A stretch of DNA of 47,228 bases from Acidobacteriota bacterium (GTDB taxonomy: Bacteria; Acidobacteriota; Terriglobia; Acidiferrales; UBA7541), in NCBI GenBank assembly GCA_003223315.1, contig QHYR01000252.1:1-47228 (forward strand), in the 5' to 3' direction. This document shows positions 7,554-16,381 of the stretch, piece by piece. The notes beneath the pieces were generated by a model. That model did not search any database, was not told the DNA's origin, and was given only the letters and a program-made list of their open reading frames with translations. The position numbers were made by a program, and so were the translations under genes. The stretch's first letter is position 1. The number at the start of each line of letters is the position of its first letter.

Positions 7554-8801
7554 ATGGATTTCTCGCTCACCGACGACCAGCGCCTGATTCGAGAGAATGT
7601 GCGGCGGTTCATGGAGACGGAAGTGCGCCCCGTGATTCGCCGCTACGACCGCGAGGAAAAATTCGCCGGCGCGGAGATCCGGCGCCTCGGGGAACTCGGC
7701 TGCTGCGGGATGCTGATTCCGGAAGAGTGGGGCGGCGCCGGGCTCGACACCATCTCCTACGTGCTGATGCTCGAAGAAGTCGCGCGCGTGGATGCGTCCA
7801 TGGCCGTGGCGCTGAGCGTGGCCAATTCCGTCGTGGCTTGGCCGCTCTGGCGCCATGGCAATGATGAGCAGCGGCGAAAATATCTGCCGCGGCTCGCGCA
7901 TGGCGAAATGTTGGGCGCCTTTTGCCTGACCGAGCCGCAGGCCGGTTCGGATGCCGCCGCCATCGAGACACGCGCCGTTCGCAGCGGCAAGAACTACCGC
8001 CTGAATGGGACCAAAAGTTGGGTCACCAACGGAGGCGAAAGCGGCGTCTATCTCGTTTTTGCCAAAACGGCGCCCGCCGCCGGTGCCCCAGGGGTTACTA
8101 AAAACGTGATAACCGCTTTTATCGTTGAGCCGGGCTTCTCCGGCTTTCGCGTGAGCCGCTACGAAGATAAAATGGGCTTGCGATCTTCGCGTTCGGCGGA
8201 AATTCTTTTTGCCGATTGCCAAGTGCCGCAGGAAAATCGCCTGGGCCAGGAAGGCCAGGGGCTGAAGATCGCGCTCGAAGCGCTGGACAGCGGCCGCGTG
8301 GGCATCGCCGCGCAGGCCGTGGGCCTCGCGCAGGGCGCGCTCGAAGCTGCGGCGCGTTACGCGAGAGAGCGGCGCGCCTTCGGCAAAACCATCGGCGAAT
8401 TTCAGGCCATCCAGTTTATGCTCGCGGATATGCAAACGGAGATCGAGGCGGCGCGCTTCCTGGTCTGGCAGGCGGCCTGGCTGCGAGACACGACGCGCGA
8501 CGCGGGCCCTGAAACGGGATTGACCCGCCTCGGCGCTTATGCTTCGCGCGCCAAACTTTTTGCCGCCGAGATGGCCAACCGCGTGGCCTCTAAGGCCGTG
8601 CAGATTCACGGCAGCATGGGCTATTCGCGCGAGAGCGACGTGGAACGCATGTATCGCGACGCTCGCGCGCTCTCCATTTATGAAGGCACCAGCGAGATTC
8701 AGCGCATGATCATCGCCAGAGACCTGCTCGGCGCCGGGGTGCGCGGCGCCGATGCCAACGCGCCGGTTGCAACGGAAACCCGTGGCCGAGGGGCTCATTA
8801 G
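7554..8801 (+). CDS. Acyl-CoA dehydrogenase
   Basis: An FAD-dependent acyl-CoA dehydrogenase of 415 residues that introduces the alpha-beta double bond in acyl-CoA. The order is typical: an N-terminal helical domain (MDFSLTDDQRLIRENV), the FAD-contacting FCLTEPQAGSDAAAIET (near 125), NGTKSWVTNGGE in the middle beta domain, and C-terminal YARERRAFGKTIGEFQAIQ. The segment YEGTSEIQRMIIAR carries the glutamate expected as catalytic base in the common subclass. Acyl-chain preference cannot be read. Neighbours do not form a beta-oxidation operon; trpS starts just after its stop. Confidence 0.93.
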   Translation: MDFSLTDDQRLIRENVRRFMETEVRPVIRRYDREEKFAGAEIRRLGELGCCGMLIPEEWGGAGLDTISYVLMLEEVARVDASMAVALSVANSVVAWPLWRHGNDEQRRKYLPRLAHGEMLGAFCLTEPQAGSDAAAIETRAVRSGKNYRLNGTKSWVTNGGESGVYLVFAKTAPAAGAPGVTKNVITAFIVEPGFSGFRVSRYEDKMGLRSSRSAEILFADCQVPQENRLGQEGQGLKIALEALDSGRVGIAAQAVGLAQGALEAAARYARERRAFGKTIGEFQAIQFMLADMQTEIEAARFLVWQAAWLRDTTRDAGPETGLTRLGAYASRAKLFAAEMANRVASKAVQIHGSMGYSRESDVERMYRDARALSIYEGTSEIQRMIIARDLLGAGVRGADANAPVATETRGRGAH

Positions 8802-8802
8802 A

Positions 8803-10131
8803 GTGCCGCCAAGCGCAGAAAATGCCCAGGAGAAGAGAAAGCGCGTCCTGAGCGGCATGCGTCCCACTGGGCGGCTGCACATCGGACATTATTTTGGCGC
8901 GCTCCAGAATTGGATTCGCTTACAAAATGACCCACAGTACGAATGTTTTTATTTCATCGCCGATTGGCACGCCCTGACCACCGATTACGCCGATACGTCC
9001 TTCGTCGCGCAGAACACCATCGAGATTGGCACCGACTGGCTGGCGGCGGGACTCGATCCGGATAAGTGCACGTTATTTGTGCAGTCGGCGGTGCCCGAGC
9101 ACGCCGAGCTGAATCTGCTGCTGTCCATGATTACGCCGCTTGGCTGGCTCGAGCGTGTGCCCACCTATAAGGAAGCGCTCGAAAACATCAAGGACAAAGA
9201 CCTGCACACCTACGGTTTCCTCGGCTACCCCGTCCTGCAGACGGCGGACATCGTCCTGTACGGGGAACCGGATGCGGGCTTGATCGTCCCTGTCGGCGAA
9301 GATCAGGTCTCGCACGTGGAGCTGTCTAGGGAAATCGTGGGCCGTTTTACGTCCCTGTATGATCGGGAGGCACTATGGATAGATCCGTCTGTTGTGTCGG
9401 ATGCCGCGAAAGTAAAGGCACTTTTGGCCGAGACTATCCTTCCCGAGGCAGACCAGACGAGAATTTTGCGTTCAGTTTTATCAGGTGACCCGTCAGAGTT
9501 TATCGGTTACTTGCGTAAGTTGACAGAAGACGAAACCGGCTGGGAGGACTTATGTAGCCGTGTTCCAGGCTGCACCACATACCTTTCATATCGCCCAATT
9601 CTAAGACACCCTCACGTGATGCTCACGCATACGCCGCGGATTCCCGGGCTCGATGGGCGCAAAATGTCCAAAAGCTATGGCAACGCCATCATGCTCAGCG
9701 AATCCGACGACGACATTCGCAAAAAAACCAAAGTGATGGTCACCGATCCGGCGCGCAAGCGCCGCCAGGACCCCGGCAATCCAAACATTTGTCCCGTCTT
9801 CGACTGGCACAAGCTGTTTTCGCCGAAGGACGTCCAAGATTGGTCGGCGCACGGCTGCCGCACCGCCGGAATCGGCTGCATCGAGTGCAAAAAGGCCATG
9901 GCCGACAATCTGATCAAATGGATTGAGCCGGTGCGGCAGCGCCGGCAGGATTACGAACAGCAGCCGCAGCAAGTGCTCGAGTATCTGGATACAGGCTCCA
10001 AGCGGGCGCGCATGGTGGCGCAGCAAACCATGGATCGCGTGCGCGAAGCCGTCTTTCACTGGGACGAGAAGCGCAGCGAGATTCGCGGGCCACGGCGCGA
10101 AGCGAAGAATGCACCGGCGGGACGAGGGTGA
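8803..10131 (+). CDS. trpS: Tryptophan-tRNA ligase, long form with [4Fe-4S]-type cysteine motif
   Basis: A class I synthetase charging tRNA-Trp. It has the HIGH signature (RLHIGHYFGAL), LERVPTYKEALEN, GYPVLQTADIVLYG, VPVGEDQVSHVEL and the KMSKS loop (LDGRKMSKSYGN). A cysteine set C-x21-C-x6-C-x2-C (CPVFDWHK...GCRTAGIGCIECKK) corresponds to the [4Fe-4S] cluster motif known from the Thermotoga enzyme. Between HVEL and the KMSKS loop there is an extra segment of about 80 residues where short forms have about 10; some long proteobacterial enzymes also carry an insertion here. The codons of this segment are very unlike the rest of the gene (see finding). I prefer GTG at 8803, with GAGGGG 9 bases upstream, over the ATG at 8752, which would overlap the preceding gene by 50 bases. 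Confidence 0.93.
   Translation: MPPSAENAQEKRKRVLSGMRPTGRLHIGHYFGALQNWIRLQNDPQYECFYFIADWHALTTDYADTSFVAQNTIEIGTDWLAAGLDPDKCTLFVQSAVPEHAELNLLLSMITPLGWLERVPTYKEALENIKDKDLHTYGFLGYPVLQTADIVLYGEPDAGLIVPVGEDQVSHVELSREIVGRFTSLYDREALWIDPSVVSDAAKVKALLAETILPEADQTRILRSVLSGDPSEFIGYLRKLTEDETGWEDLCSRVPGCTTYLSYRPILRHPHVMLTHTPRIPGLDGRKMSKSYGNAIMLSESDDDIRKKTKVMVTDPARKRRQDPGNPNICPVFDWHKLFSPKDVQDWSAHGCRTAGIGCIECKKAMADNLIKWIEPVRQRRQDYEQQPQQVLEYLDTGSKRARMVAQQTMDRVREAVFHWDEKRSEIRGPRREAKNAPAGRG
9328..9615 (+). other. Atypical-codon segment and insertion inside trpS
   Basis: The frame stays open, but codon choice changes abruptly. Counted by hand, the 80 codons at 9361-9600 have GC3 of 39/80, against 33/40 in codons 9181-9300 and 15/20 in 9661-9720. 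Codons rare in the neighbours (tta, cta, aga, tca, aca, cca, gta) cluster here. The protein also departs from the conserved TREIARRFN block (SREIVGRFT here). It carries a long insertion of no recognised family, with a CSRVPGC pair, before rejoining the family at LTHTPRIPGLDG. Confidence 0.75.
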
Positions 10132-10132
10132 C

Positions 10133-10921
10133 GTGGCGACTCCATACAAAATTCATCTCGATACTTACGACGGGCCGCTCGACCTGCTGCTGGATTTGAT
10201 TCGCAAGCAGGAGATGGATATCCACGACATCCCCATCGCCAAGATCACCGGCCAATACCTCGAATACCTGCACAAGCTCGAGAAGCTAGATATCGATGTC
10301 TCCGCCGATTTCATCTACATGGCCGCCACGCTGATCCTCATCAAGTCCAAGATGCTTTTGCCTCCGGACCCGCTTGCGGGTCCGGACGAACCAATTGACC
10401 CGCGCGCCGAGCTGGTGCATCGCCTGGTGGAGCACGAGCAATTCAAGAGCGCGGCGCAATTGCTCTATCAGAAGCAGCAACTCGAGGCGCACGTCTGGTC
10501 CAAGCCGGACCGCTCGCTTTACGAAGGCGAAGACGTGCAGGGCGAGCTGGTGGTGTCGCTGGTGGATCTGGTGCGCGTTTTTCAGCAGGTGCTGGAGCGG
10601 CGCAAAGAAGTCGTCAAGATCGAATTGCACCACGATACATTTACCGTGGAGCAGATGATGCAGCTGCTGCGCGGGCAATTGCTCGCTGCGGAAGAGGGTA
10701 TCGAGCTGGCGGCGTTTTTCGTGTCCTGCCCTTCGCGTTCGGCCATGATCTGTGCGCTGCTGGCCGTGTTGGAACTCGTGCGGCTGCAGGCCATCGTGCT
10801 CGCGCAGACGGAGATTTTTGGCGCCATTCGCGTGCGCAAGCATAAGATGTTCGATATGGTCTTTGCCGGCGGCGCGACTCCGGCGCTGGAAGATGCGCCT
10901 CGCAGCATCGGCGAGCAATAA
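10133..10921 (+). CDS. scpA: Segregation and condensation protein A
   Basis: This is the kleisin subunit of the bacterial SMC condensin, bridging SMC heads with ScpB. The N-terminal kleisin signature YKIHLDTYDGPLDLLLDLIRK is followed by MDIHDIPIAKITGQYLEYL and FIYMAATLILIKSKMLLP. The C terminus has a winged-helix-like region (VLELVRLQAIVLAQTEIFGAI), about 262 residues in all. The start is placed at GTG 10133, one base after the trpS stop, with GAGGGTG as ribosome site. The track ORF begins upstream inside trpS. An ATG at 10109 is a possible alternative. It is cotranscribed with trpS and scpB. Confidence 0.92.
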   Translation: MATPYKIHLDTYDGPLDLLLDLIRKQEMDIHDIPIAKITGQYLEYLHKLEKLDIDVSADFIYMAATLILIKSKMLLPPDPLAGPDEPIDPRAELVHRLVEHEQFKSAAQLLYQKQQLEAHVWSKPDRSLYEGEDVQGELVVSLVDLVRVFQQVLERRKEVVKIELHHDTFTVEQMMQLLRGQLLAAEEGIELAAFFVSCPSRSAMICALLAVLELVRLQAIVLAQTEIFGAIRVRKHKMFDMVFAGGATPALEDAPRSIGEQ

Positions 10922-11003
10922 TCATGACCATGACGACTTTTTTGACGCGCGAAAGCTCCTGATCGCCATGACTTTCGCGCGGGAGGCAAGGTTAGCAAGA
11001 CTC

Positions 11004-11768
11004 ATGACGATGACCTCAATCGAACTGAAAAGCGCGCTCGAAGCGATTATCTATGCGGCGGACGAGCCCGCCACGCTCGAACAGCTCGCGAGCATTCTGG
11101 GCGAGGAGAAACACGCCGTGCGTGCGGCGCTCGATGAGCTGGTGGCCAGCTACGCGAGCGACGAGCGCGGCGTGGAGATTCGCGCCGTGGCCGGCGGCTA
11201 TCGCGTTTACACCAAGCCGCAGCACCACGATCTGGTCCGCAGATTCATCAAGAGCCTGCGGCCGCCGCTGCGGCTGACCATGCCGGCTCTGGAAACGCTG
11301 GCGGTGATCGCCTACAAGCAGCCGGTGACGCAGCCGGAAATGCAGGAGATTCGCGGCGTGAATTGCGCCGGGGTGATCGAAACATTGCTGGAAAAGCGAT
11401 TGATCACCACGGCGGGGCGCAAACAGGTGATCGGCCGGCCGATCCTCTATCGCACCTCGAAAGATTTTCTGATGCGCTTCGGGCTCGGCGATCTCGACGA
11501 ATTGCCGAGCCTGAAGGAGTTCGAGGCACTGGTGCGCGAAGCCCTGGGCGCAGACGACGGCATCGCCGCCGAAGCGCCCGCAGAAGAGACGGCCGCGGAA
11601 AGCGGCGAGCAAGCTCCGCCGGAATCAGCATCACCATCGACGCCGGATGCGAGCGCTGTGCGTGAAGGTTCCGGCGAATCGCCGACGGCTGACTCGGACG
11701 TCGCGGGAGAGGGGCCCGGCGAGTCTGCTGGCCGCGCGGCCAAGCAGGCCGCCCCGGGTTCGCAGTAG
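11004..11768 (+). CDS. scpB: Segregation and condensation protein B
   Basis: A partner of ScpA in the SMC complex, with two winged-helix domains: LKSALEAIIYAADEPATLEQLASIL near the N terminus, then LTMPALETLAVIAYKQPVTQPEMQEIRGVN and IGRPILYRTSKDFLMRFGL. About 254 residues from ATG 11004. The last 60 or so are an acidic, alanine-, serine- and proline-rich tail of low complexity, probably disordered. An upstream ATG at 10968 would add 12 residues. The gap after scpA is 82 bases, short enough for one operon. Confidence 0.92.
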   Translation: MTMTSIELKSALEAIIYAADEPATLEQLASILGEEKHAVRAALDELVASYASDERGVEIRAVAGGYRVYTKPQHHDLVRRFIKSLRPPLRLTMPALETLAVIAYKQPVTQPEMQEIRGVNCAGVIETLLEKRLITTAGRKQVIGRPILYRTSKDFLMRFGLGDLDELPSLKEFEALVREALGADDGIAAEAPAEETAAESGEQAPPESASPSTPDASAVREGSGESPTADSDVAGEGPGESAGRAAKQAAPGSQ

Positions 11769-11810
11769 TTTTCAGCGGGCTCGGAAATCACGCGCCCTAT
11801 GGACTATCTT

Positions 11811-11890
11811 GTCATTCTGAGCGTAGTGGCCGCCCGTTTTGATCAGCGCGCTCTGCGCGCTGGCGGCCACGGAGTCGAAGAATCTGTCTG
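11811..11890. repeat. GTCATTCTGAGCG-type dispersed repeat with internal stem-loop
   Basis: It begins gtcattctgagcg (11811-11823) and ends with gtcgaagaatctgtc. Inside is a compound hairpin: GTGGCCGCC (11826-11834) pairs with GGCGGCCAC (11862-11870), and AGCGCG (11845-11850) pairs with CGCGCT (11856-11861). It lies between scpB and the pseudouridine synthase gene and is the longest of five related copies in the window. Confidence 0.65.
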
Positions 11891-11914
11891 AAATCTTTGG
11901 GGTGAAACGGTTCC

Positions 11915-12760
11915 ATGCTCGAACGGCTGCAAAAAATCATCGCGCGAGCGGGCATCGCCTCCCGGCGCCATGCCGAGGAATTGATCCGCAGCGGGCAGGT
12001 GCGCGTCAATGGCGTGGTCGTTACCGAGTTGGGCGCGAAGGCCGATCCCCAGCGCGACCGCGTGGAAGCCGCAGGCCGCATCGCCGAGCGGCCCAGCGAG
12101 CCCAGTTACTTTCTGCTCCACAAGCCGGTTCATGTGGTTTCCACCATGTCTGACCCCGAGGGCCGGGCGACCTTGCGCCATGTGCTGCGCGGCCTTTCCG
12201 GCGGAATTTTCCCCGTGGGAAGGCTTGATTATGCGGCTTCGGGATTGATGCTGCTCACGAGCGACGGCCAACTTGCCGACCGCATCTTCAAAAAGTCCTC
12301 GCGCATGCCGCAGGTGTATTGGCTGAAAGTGGCGGGCCGGTTAAGCGATGACGAAATGCAACAGATTCGGCGCCAGGCGCATGCGCGCATGCGCCGGTTG
12401 CGCGCTCCGGGCGCCGCGGGTTCCGAGCCGGCGAATCCGTGGTACGAGGTGGAACTGAGCGATGCGCGGCGGGACTTGCTGCGGCGCGCCCTTTTCGCGC
12501 TCGGTCACCCGGTGGAAAAAATGAAGCGCGTGAAGCTGGGGCCGCTCGAGTTGGGCGATCTGGCGGAGGGTCGTTACCGGCCTATGGAACCTCGCGAAGT
12601 TGCGCAATTGCGCAGATTCATCGAGAAGGCCGTCCTTCGCAACGAGCGCGAAGTATGGCGCAGCGGGCAGGCGGAAGGCGCCGCGCCGGCGCGGCAAGAA
12701 AAACGCGCGGACCGCCATAAGCGTCATCCAGGCCGAAAATCGAGGCGTCCGGCGCGATGA
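11915..12760 (+). CDS. rluB: rRNA pseudouridine synthase, RluB/RsuA family
   Basis: The enzyme isomerises a uridine in rRNA. The N-terminal S4 RNA-binding domain is clear (MLERLQKIIARAGIASRRHAEELI..GQVRVNG). The catalytic domain has FLLHKPVHVVSTM, then VGRLDYAASGLMLLTSDG with the catalytic Asp, and the C-terminal PVEKMKRVKLGPLELGDLAEGRYR typical of RluB/RluE/RsuA. The last 40 residues are a basic Arg/Lys/Ala tail that may add RNA affinity. Its end overlaps the next gene by ATGA. RluB (23S) rather than RsuA (16S) is inferred from its position downstream of scpB, a common arrangement. Confidence 0.9.
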   Translation: MLERLQKIIARAGIASRRHAEELIRSGQVRVNGVVVTELGAKADPQRDRVEAAGRIAERPSEPSYFLLHKPVHVVSTMSDPEGRATLRHVLRGLSGGIFPVGRLDYAASGLMLLTSDGQLADRIFKKSSRMPQVYWLKVAGRLSDDEMQQIRRQAHARMRRLRAPGAAGSEPANPWYEVELSDARRDLLRRALFALGHPVEKMKRVKLGPLELGDLAEGRYRPMEPREVAQLRRFIEKAVLRNEREVWRSGQAEGAAPARQEKRADRHKRHPGRKSRRPAR

Positions 12761-13185
12761 ACCCTTCCAGCCAGGAGCTCACGCCTTCCGATCAGCAGAT
12801 CAAGGACCTTCTGCGCGGCGCGCATACGATCGCGGTGGTGGGCCTTTCTTCGAGCCGCTTGCGGGCGAGTTATGGCGTCGCGCAGTATATGCAGTCCGCC
12901 GGTTATCGCATCATCCCGGTGAACCCAAACGAGCAGCAAGTGCTGGGCGAAAAAGCCTACGCGCGCCTCGAGGATGTTCCCGAAAAGATTGATGTCGTGG
13001 ACGTCTTCCGCAGATCGGAATTTGTGCCGGCCGTCGTGGATTCCGCCATAAGCATCGGCGCTCGCGCCATTTGGATGCAGGAAGGAGTGGCGGACGAAGC
13101 GGCGGCGCAACGCGCGCGCGCCGCCGGTCTCTTCGTCGTGATGGACACCTGCATTTTGAAAGAACACCGGCGACTGCTGCGGTGA
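12757..13185 (+). CDS. CoA-binding protein (YccU family)
   Basis: A single Rossmann-like CoA-binding domain of 142 residues: IKDLLRGAHTIAVVGLSSS, GYRIIPVNPNEQQVLGEKAY, KIDVVDVFRRSE and IWMQEGVADEAAAQRARAAG, then VVMDTCILKEHRRL. These match the stand-alone family related to succinyl-CoA ligase alpha. It starts in the ATGA overlap with the pseudouridine synthase, so the two are translationally coupled. The cellular role of the family is not established. Confidence 0.85.
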   Translation: MNPSSQELTPSDQQIKDLLRGAHTIAVVGLSSSRLRASYGVAQYMQSAGYRIIPVNPNEQQVLGEKAYARLEDVPEKIDVVDVFRRSEFVPAVVDSAISIGARAIWMQEGVADEAAAQRARAAGLFVVMDTCILKEHRRLLR

Positions 13186-13223
13186 CGGTTCCGATGTATT
13201 CCTCTAATTGACTGGAGCAAAGA

Positions 13224-13658
13224 TCAGCTGGCTTGGGCTTTTGCCGCCAGCTCGTAAGCGCCTTCCCAGCTAGCGTCGATTTCCGTGGGCGAAGCCAGCC
13301 TGGTTCGGAAGGTGCCACTGGCGGAAAGGCCATGGAATTTTCCCGTGCCTCGCGTACACACCCATGTGCCTTCCACAATCACCTGGCCGTTGACAATGGA
13401 AACTTTGCCCTCGTAAGTGCCGTACTCAAGACCGCCTTCGCCGTGGTCATTGGAGTAAACGCCACGCTGCGTGCCGGCATTACCGGTGATTTCCGCAATG
13501 GCCCAGTAAGTGCACGTGGCGTTGTTCCAATTCGCATCCGAGGACTTCTGGATGCCTGTAACCTCGCCAATGCTGATGGAATGATTGGGCTGGTCCGGAA
13601 TGGAAATAGCTGATTGTACGCGGATGGTTCCTCTGAAAGACCCAGAAACAGAGACCAT
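13224..13658 (-). CDS. Hypothetical small beta-rich protein
   Basis: A 144-residue protein with no signal peptide, rich in Gly, Ser, Thr and alternating strands (ISIGEVTGIQKS, YGTYEGKVSIVNGQVIVEG, GTGKFHGLSASGTFRT). The repeated glycine-turn pattern suggests a small beta barrel, perhaps of the allene-oxide-cyclase-like or DUF3224-like type, but I cannot assign a family. The start is well supported: GGAGG lies 7 bases before the ATG at 13658. It is convergent with the CoA-binding gene, with a gap of only 38 bases. Confidence 0.65.
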   Translation of the reverse strand: MVSVSGSFRGTIRVQSAISIPDQPNHSISIGEVTGIQKSSDANWNNATCTYWAIAEITGNAGTQRGVYSNDHGEGGLEYGTYEGKVSIVNGQVIVEGTWVCTRGTGKFHGLSASGTFRTRLASPTEIDASWEGAYELAAKAQAS

Positions 13659-13789
13659 AGGTTAGCCTCCTAGGTGAAGTGCCGGTGGGGAAGAGGATGC
13701 ACATTCTCTTCGCCGCAAAACGAAATGTCAAGTTTTGACCGGACCGTCCTAATGAGCACATCGGCGCCGCGGAATGACACTGCGCGTCT

Positions 13790-13802
13790 CGCTCAGAATG
13801 AC
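13790..13802. repeat. Dispersed repeat core CGCTCAGAATGAC
   Basis: An exact reverse-complement copy of GTCATTCTGAGCG. It lies between the hypothetical protein at 13224-13658 and the rarA stop, beside a second partial gaatgacactgcgcg. Confidence 0.6.
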
Positions 13803-13842
13803 AATGACGCAGCGCTTCGAAGTAAGCGTAGGAACCGGGAAC

Positions 13843-15207
13843 TCACGTTTTGGCCAGGTCGGAGGCGGGGCGCGATTTGATTCCGCGAATCTCTTCCATG
13901 CGCTCGCGCAACCGCTGCTCGAACCCTTCTTCGCCGGGCTGGTAATAGCGGCGGTCCGCGAGACTGGGCGGCAGGCATTCCATATCGGCTACTTTGTCGG
14001 AAACATCGTGCGCGTACTGATAACCGCGGCCATAGCCTTCGTGCCGCATGAGGCCGGTCACGGCGTTGCGCAGATGCAGAGGCACCGGCTCCGCTGCGGT
14101 ATTTTGCAAATCTTTTTGCGCTTCGTCGTAGCCCGTATAAAGCGCATTGGACTTAGGTGCGAGTGCCAGATAGACGGCGGCTTGCGCCAGCGCCAGATTG
14201 CCTTCGGGTACGCCGACAAAATCGGCGGCCTGCATGGCGGCGACGGCGATTCCCAGGGCCGCGGGATCGGCAAGCCCGATATCTTCGCTGGCCATGCGCA
14301 CCAGGCGCCGTGCGATGTAAAGCGGATCCTCGCCGGATTCGAGCATGCGCGCGAGCCAGTAGAGCGCCGCATCGGCATCGGAATTTCGCACCGACTTGTG
14401 CAGCGCCGAAATCAGGTTGTAGTGCTCTTCGCCGGATTTATCGTAGAGGAGAAACTTGCGCTGCAACGCGGCGGAAAGCAGTTCCTCGGTAAACACGCGA
14501 GCGCCATCGGCGCCGGGAGCGGCCGCCCGCACCAGGGCTTCGAGCGTGTTGTACGCCGCGCGGGCATCGCCATTGGCAAAGGTGGCGATGCGCTCGAGGA
14601 CGCCTTCGCGCGCCTCGATTTTTTCGGCACCGTAACCGCGTTCTCTGTCGGAGAGCGCTCGGCGCAGCAGCCCGATGAGCTCGGGGTTCGTCAGCGCCTG
14701 CAAAGTGTAGACGCGCGTGCGCGAGAGCAGCGGCGCGATGACTTCAAACGAGGGATTCTCGGTGGTGGCGCCGATGAAGATGATGTTTCCCGCCTCCACG
14801 TGCGGGAGAAAAGCATCCTGCTGGGCCTTGTTGAAGCGATGCACTTCGTCCACAAAGACGATCGTGCGGCGGCCGGAGCGGCGGCTGTGTTCGGCGGCGG
14901 CCATGACGTCCTTGATTTCGCGAATGCCGGTGAGCACGGCGCTGAAGGAGACAAATTCGGAGTTCGTGCGGCGCGCAATCAGGCGCGCGAGGGTGGTCTT
15001 CCCGCAGCCCGGCGGTCCCCAAAGGATCATCGAGCCGAAGTCGTCGGTTTCGATGGCCACGCGCAGCGGCTTTCCGGGGCCGAGGAGCGCCTGCTGTCCG
15101 GCAAACTCCTCGAGCGAGCGCGGGCGCATGCGTTCGGCGAGCGGCGCGCTGGCCGCGATGGTTTCGGCCTCGACTTTGGCGAAAAGGCTCATGCCGGCTT
15201 TGCTCAT
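13843..15207 (-). CDS. rarA: Replication-associated recombination protein A (MgsA/RarA AAA ATPase)
   Basis: A clamp-loader-like AAA+ ATPase acting at stalled forks, 454 residues. The N terminus has [23 protein letters not shown]. Walker A is [16 protein letters not shown], Walker B is [23 protein letters not shown], sensor 1 is [12 protein letters not shown], and the arginine finger region is LLSRTRVY. The C-terminal MgsA domain has [34 protein letters not shown] and MECLPPSL. All key residues appear present. It is 38 bases downstream of the SPOUT methyltransferase gene on the same strand. Confidence 0.94.
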   Translation of the reverse strand: MSKAGMSLFAKVEAETIAASAPLAERMRPRSLEEFAGQQALLGPGKPLRVAIETDDFGSMILWGPPGCGKTTLARLIARRTNSEFVSFSAVLTGIREIKDVMAAAEHSRRSGRRTIVFVDEVHRFNKAQQDAFLPHVEAGNIIFIGATTENPSFEVIAPLLSRTRVYTLQALTNPELIGLLRRALSDRERGYGAEKIEAREGVLERIATFANGDARAAYNTLEALVRAAAPGADGARVFTEELLSAALQRKFLLYDKSGEEHYNLISALHKSVRNSDADAALYWLARMLESGEDPLYIARRLVRMASEDIGLADPAALGIAVAAMQAADFVGVPEGNLALAQAAVYLALAPKSNALYTGYDEAQKDLQNTAAEPVPLHLRNAVTGLMRHEGYGRGYQYAHDVSDKVADMECLPPSLADRRYYQPGEEGFEQRLRERMEEIRGIKSRPASDLAKT

Positions 15208-15245
15208 GACAGTAAGGATAACCGTTCCGCGGCGATTCCGCTCGC

Positions 15246-16211
15246 TTAGCCCAGGCCGCGCTGGCGGGCGGCCTCATATAAGAGGATGCTTCCGGCAACG
15301 GCCGCGTTCAGCGATTCGCTGCGCGAATCTTCCTGATGCGCCGCGTTGGCATGCGGCGCGTGCGGAATTTGCACGATGGCGTCGGCCGAGTGCACGACGT
15401 CGGCGGGCAGGCCCGCGCCTTCGTTGCCGACCAGCAGGGCCGCGGGCGCGCGCCAATCGATCTCCCAGGGCGCCAGCGGTTTCCTTGCGCCGTCGCCTGA
15501 ACCGCTATCGGCAACATCCTCCGGGCAACCTGCATAGACGCGCACTCCGGCAATCCTCAGTTGCGCGAGAAGCACGGGCACGGAGATTCCCCGCACGATG
15601 GGCAGGCGCAAAGCCGATCCGGCCGACGCCCGCAGCGCCTTTGGCGCAAAGGGATTGGCGGTGCCGATAGCACCCGCGGCGCACGCGGCGATTCCGCTAG
15701 CGCCGAAGGCCTCCGCCGTGCGCACCAGGGTCCCGACGTTTCCGGGATCCTGCACTCCTGCGAGCACCAGCACCAATGGGATGCCGCTAATGAGGTCGTC
15801 GAATGTTCCCACGCGCGGGCGCACCAGCGCGGCAATGCCTTGCGGTGTTTCGGTTCCGCTCGCTGACGCGAAGAGGCGATCGGTGGTGCGGAGCAGGCGC
15901 GCTTCGGTGGGAATCCAAGGCCCGAGCCTGCCGATGTGCCTTGCTCCGCTCTCGCTGAAAAGGACGGCAAGAATCTCGACGCCGGAACGCAAGGCCGCCT
16001 CGACCAGGCGGGCGCCCTCCACGCCGGCAATTTCGCCCTGGAGCTGAAAAGAGTCGCGGCCGCGAAGCGGCTCGCCGGCCCGTTCGCCCGCGCGTTCACC
16101 CGAAAGGCCGGCGCGAAAGCGTTTCAGCCAGCGATTCTCGCGGCTCTCGATGGTTTCGGAAAGCCGCGGCGACGCCGCGCGGCCGGAGCGCATTTCGGCC
16201 ATGCGCTTCAT
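15246..16211 (-). CDS. TrmH/SpoU-family RNA methyltransferase
   Basis: A SPOUT-class 2'-O-ribose methyltransferase with an RlmB-like layout: an N-terminal substrate-binding part ([38 protein letters not shown]), then knot motif 1 ([20 protein letters not shown]), motif 2 ([12 protein letters not shown]) and motif 3 ([15 protein letters not shown]). The track ORF begins 50 residues earlier in low-quality sequence. I place the start at [11 protein letters not shown] (16211), although no good Shine-Dalgarno is visible and ATG 16202 is an alternative. Substrate is probably rRNA or tRNA and cannot be narrowed further. Confidence 0.87.
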   Translation of the reverse strand: MKRMAEMRSGRAASPRLSETIESRENRWLKRFRAGLSGERAGERAGEPLRGRDSFQLQGEIAGVEGARLVEAALRSGVEILAVLFSESGARHIGRLGPWIPTEARLLRTTDRLFASASGTETPQGIAALVRPRVGTFDDLISGIPLVLVLAGVQDPGNVGTLVRTAEAFGASGIAACAAGAIGTANPFAPKALRASAGSALRLPIVRGISVPVLLAQLRIAGVRVYAGCPEDVADSGSGDGARKPLAPWEIDWRAPAALLVGNEGAGLPADVVHSADAIVQIPHAPHANAAHQEDSRSESLNAAVAGSILLYEAARQRGLG

Positions 16212-16302
16212 GCAGCGAGAGTAGCAAAGCGATGTCCGGCGGTAAAGGCGACGATCCGATTGGGATCGGCGTCCCGAGCGAGCATCGCGAGAGAGGGACC
16301 TC

Positions 16303-16321
16303 TGAGCGCTTTTGGCGCTCA
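16303..16321. other. Hairpin TGAGCGC-N5-GCGCTCA
   Basis: A perfect 7-bp stem in the gap between the isoprenylcysteine-methyltransferase-like gene (ends 16382, minus) and the TrmH-family gene. No T-run follows on the minus strand, so I do not call it an intrinsic terminator. Confidence 0.4.
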
Positions 16322-16381
16322 GCAAAATCGAGCGCGAACAAGGCATGTCTGCACTTTGCAAGGGATGATCCGAGAGCCCGC

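Noticed and set aside
13774-15249. 491-residue plus-strand ORF
   Set aside because: Entirely antisense to rarA, whose motifs are complete; it is a high-GC shadow ORF.
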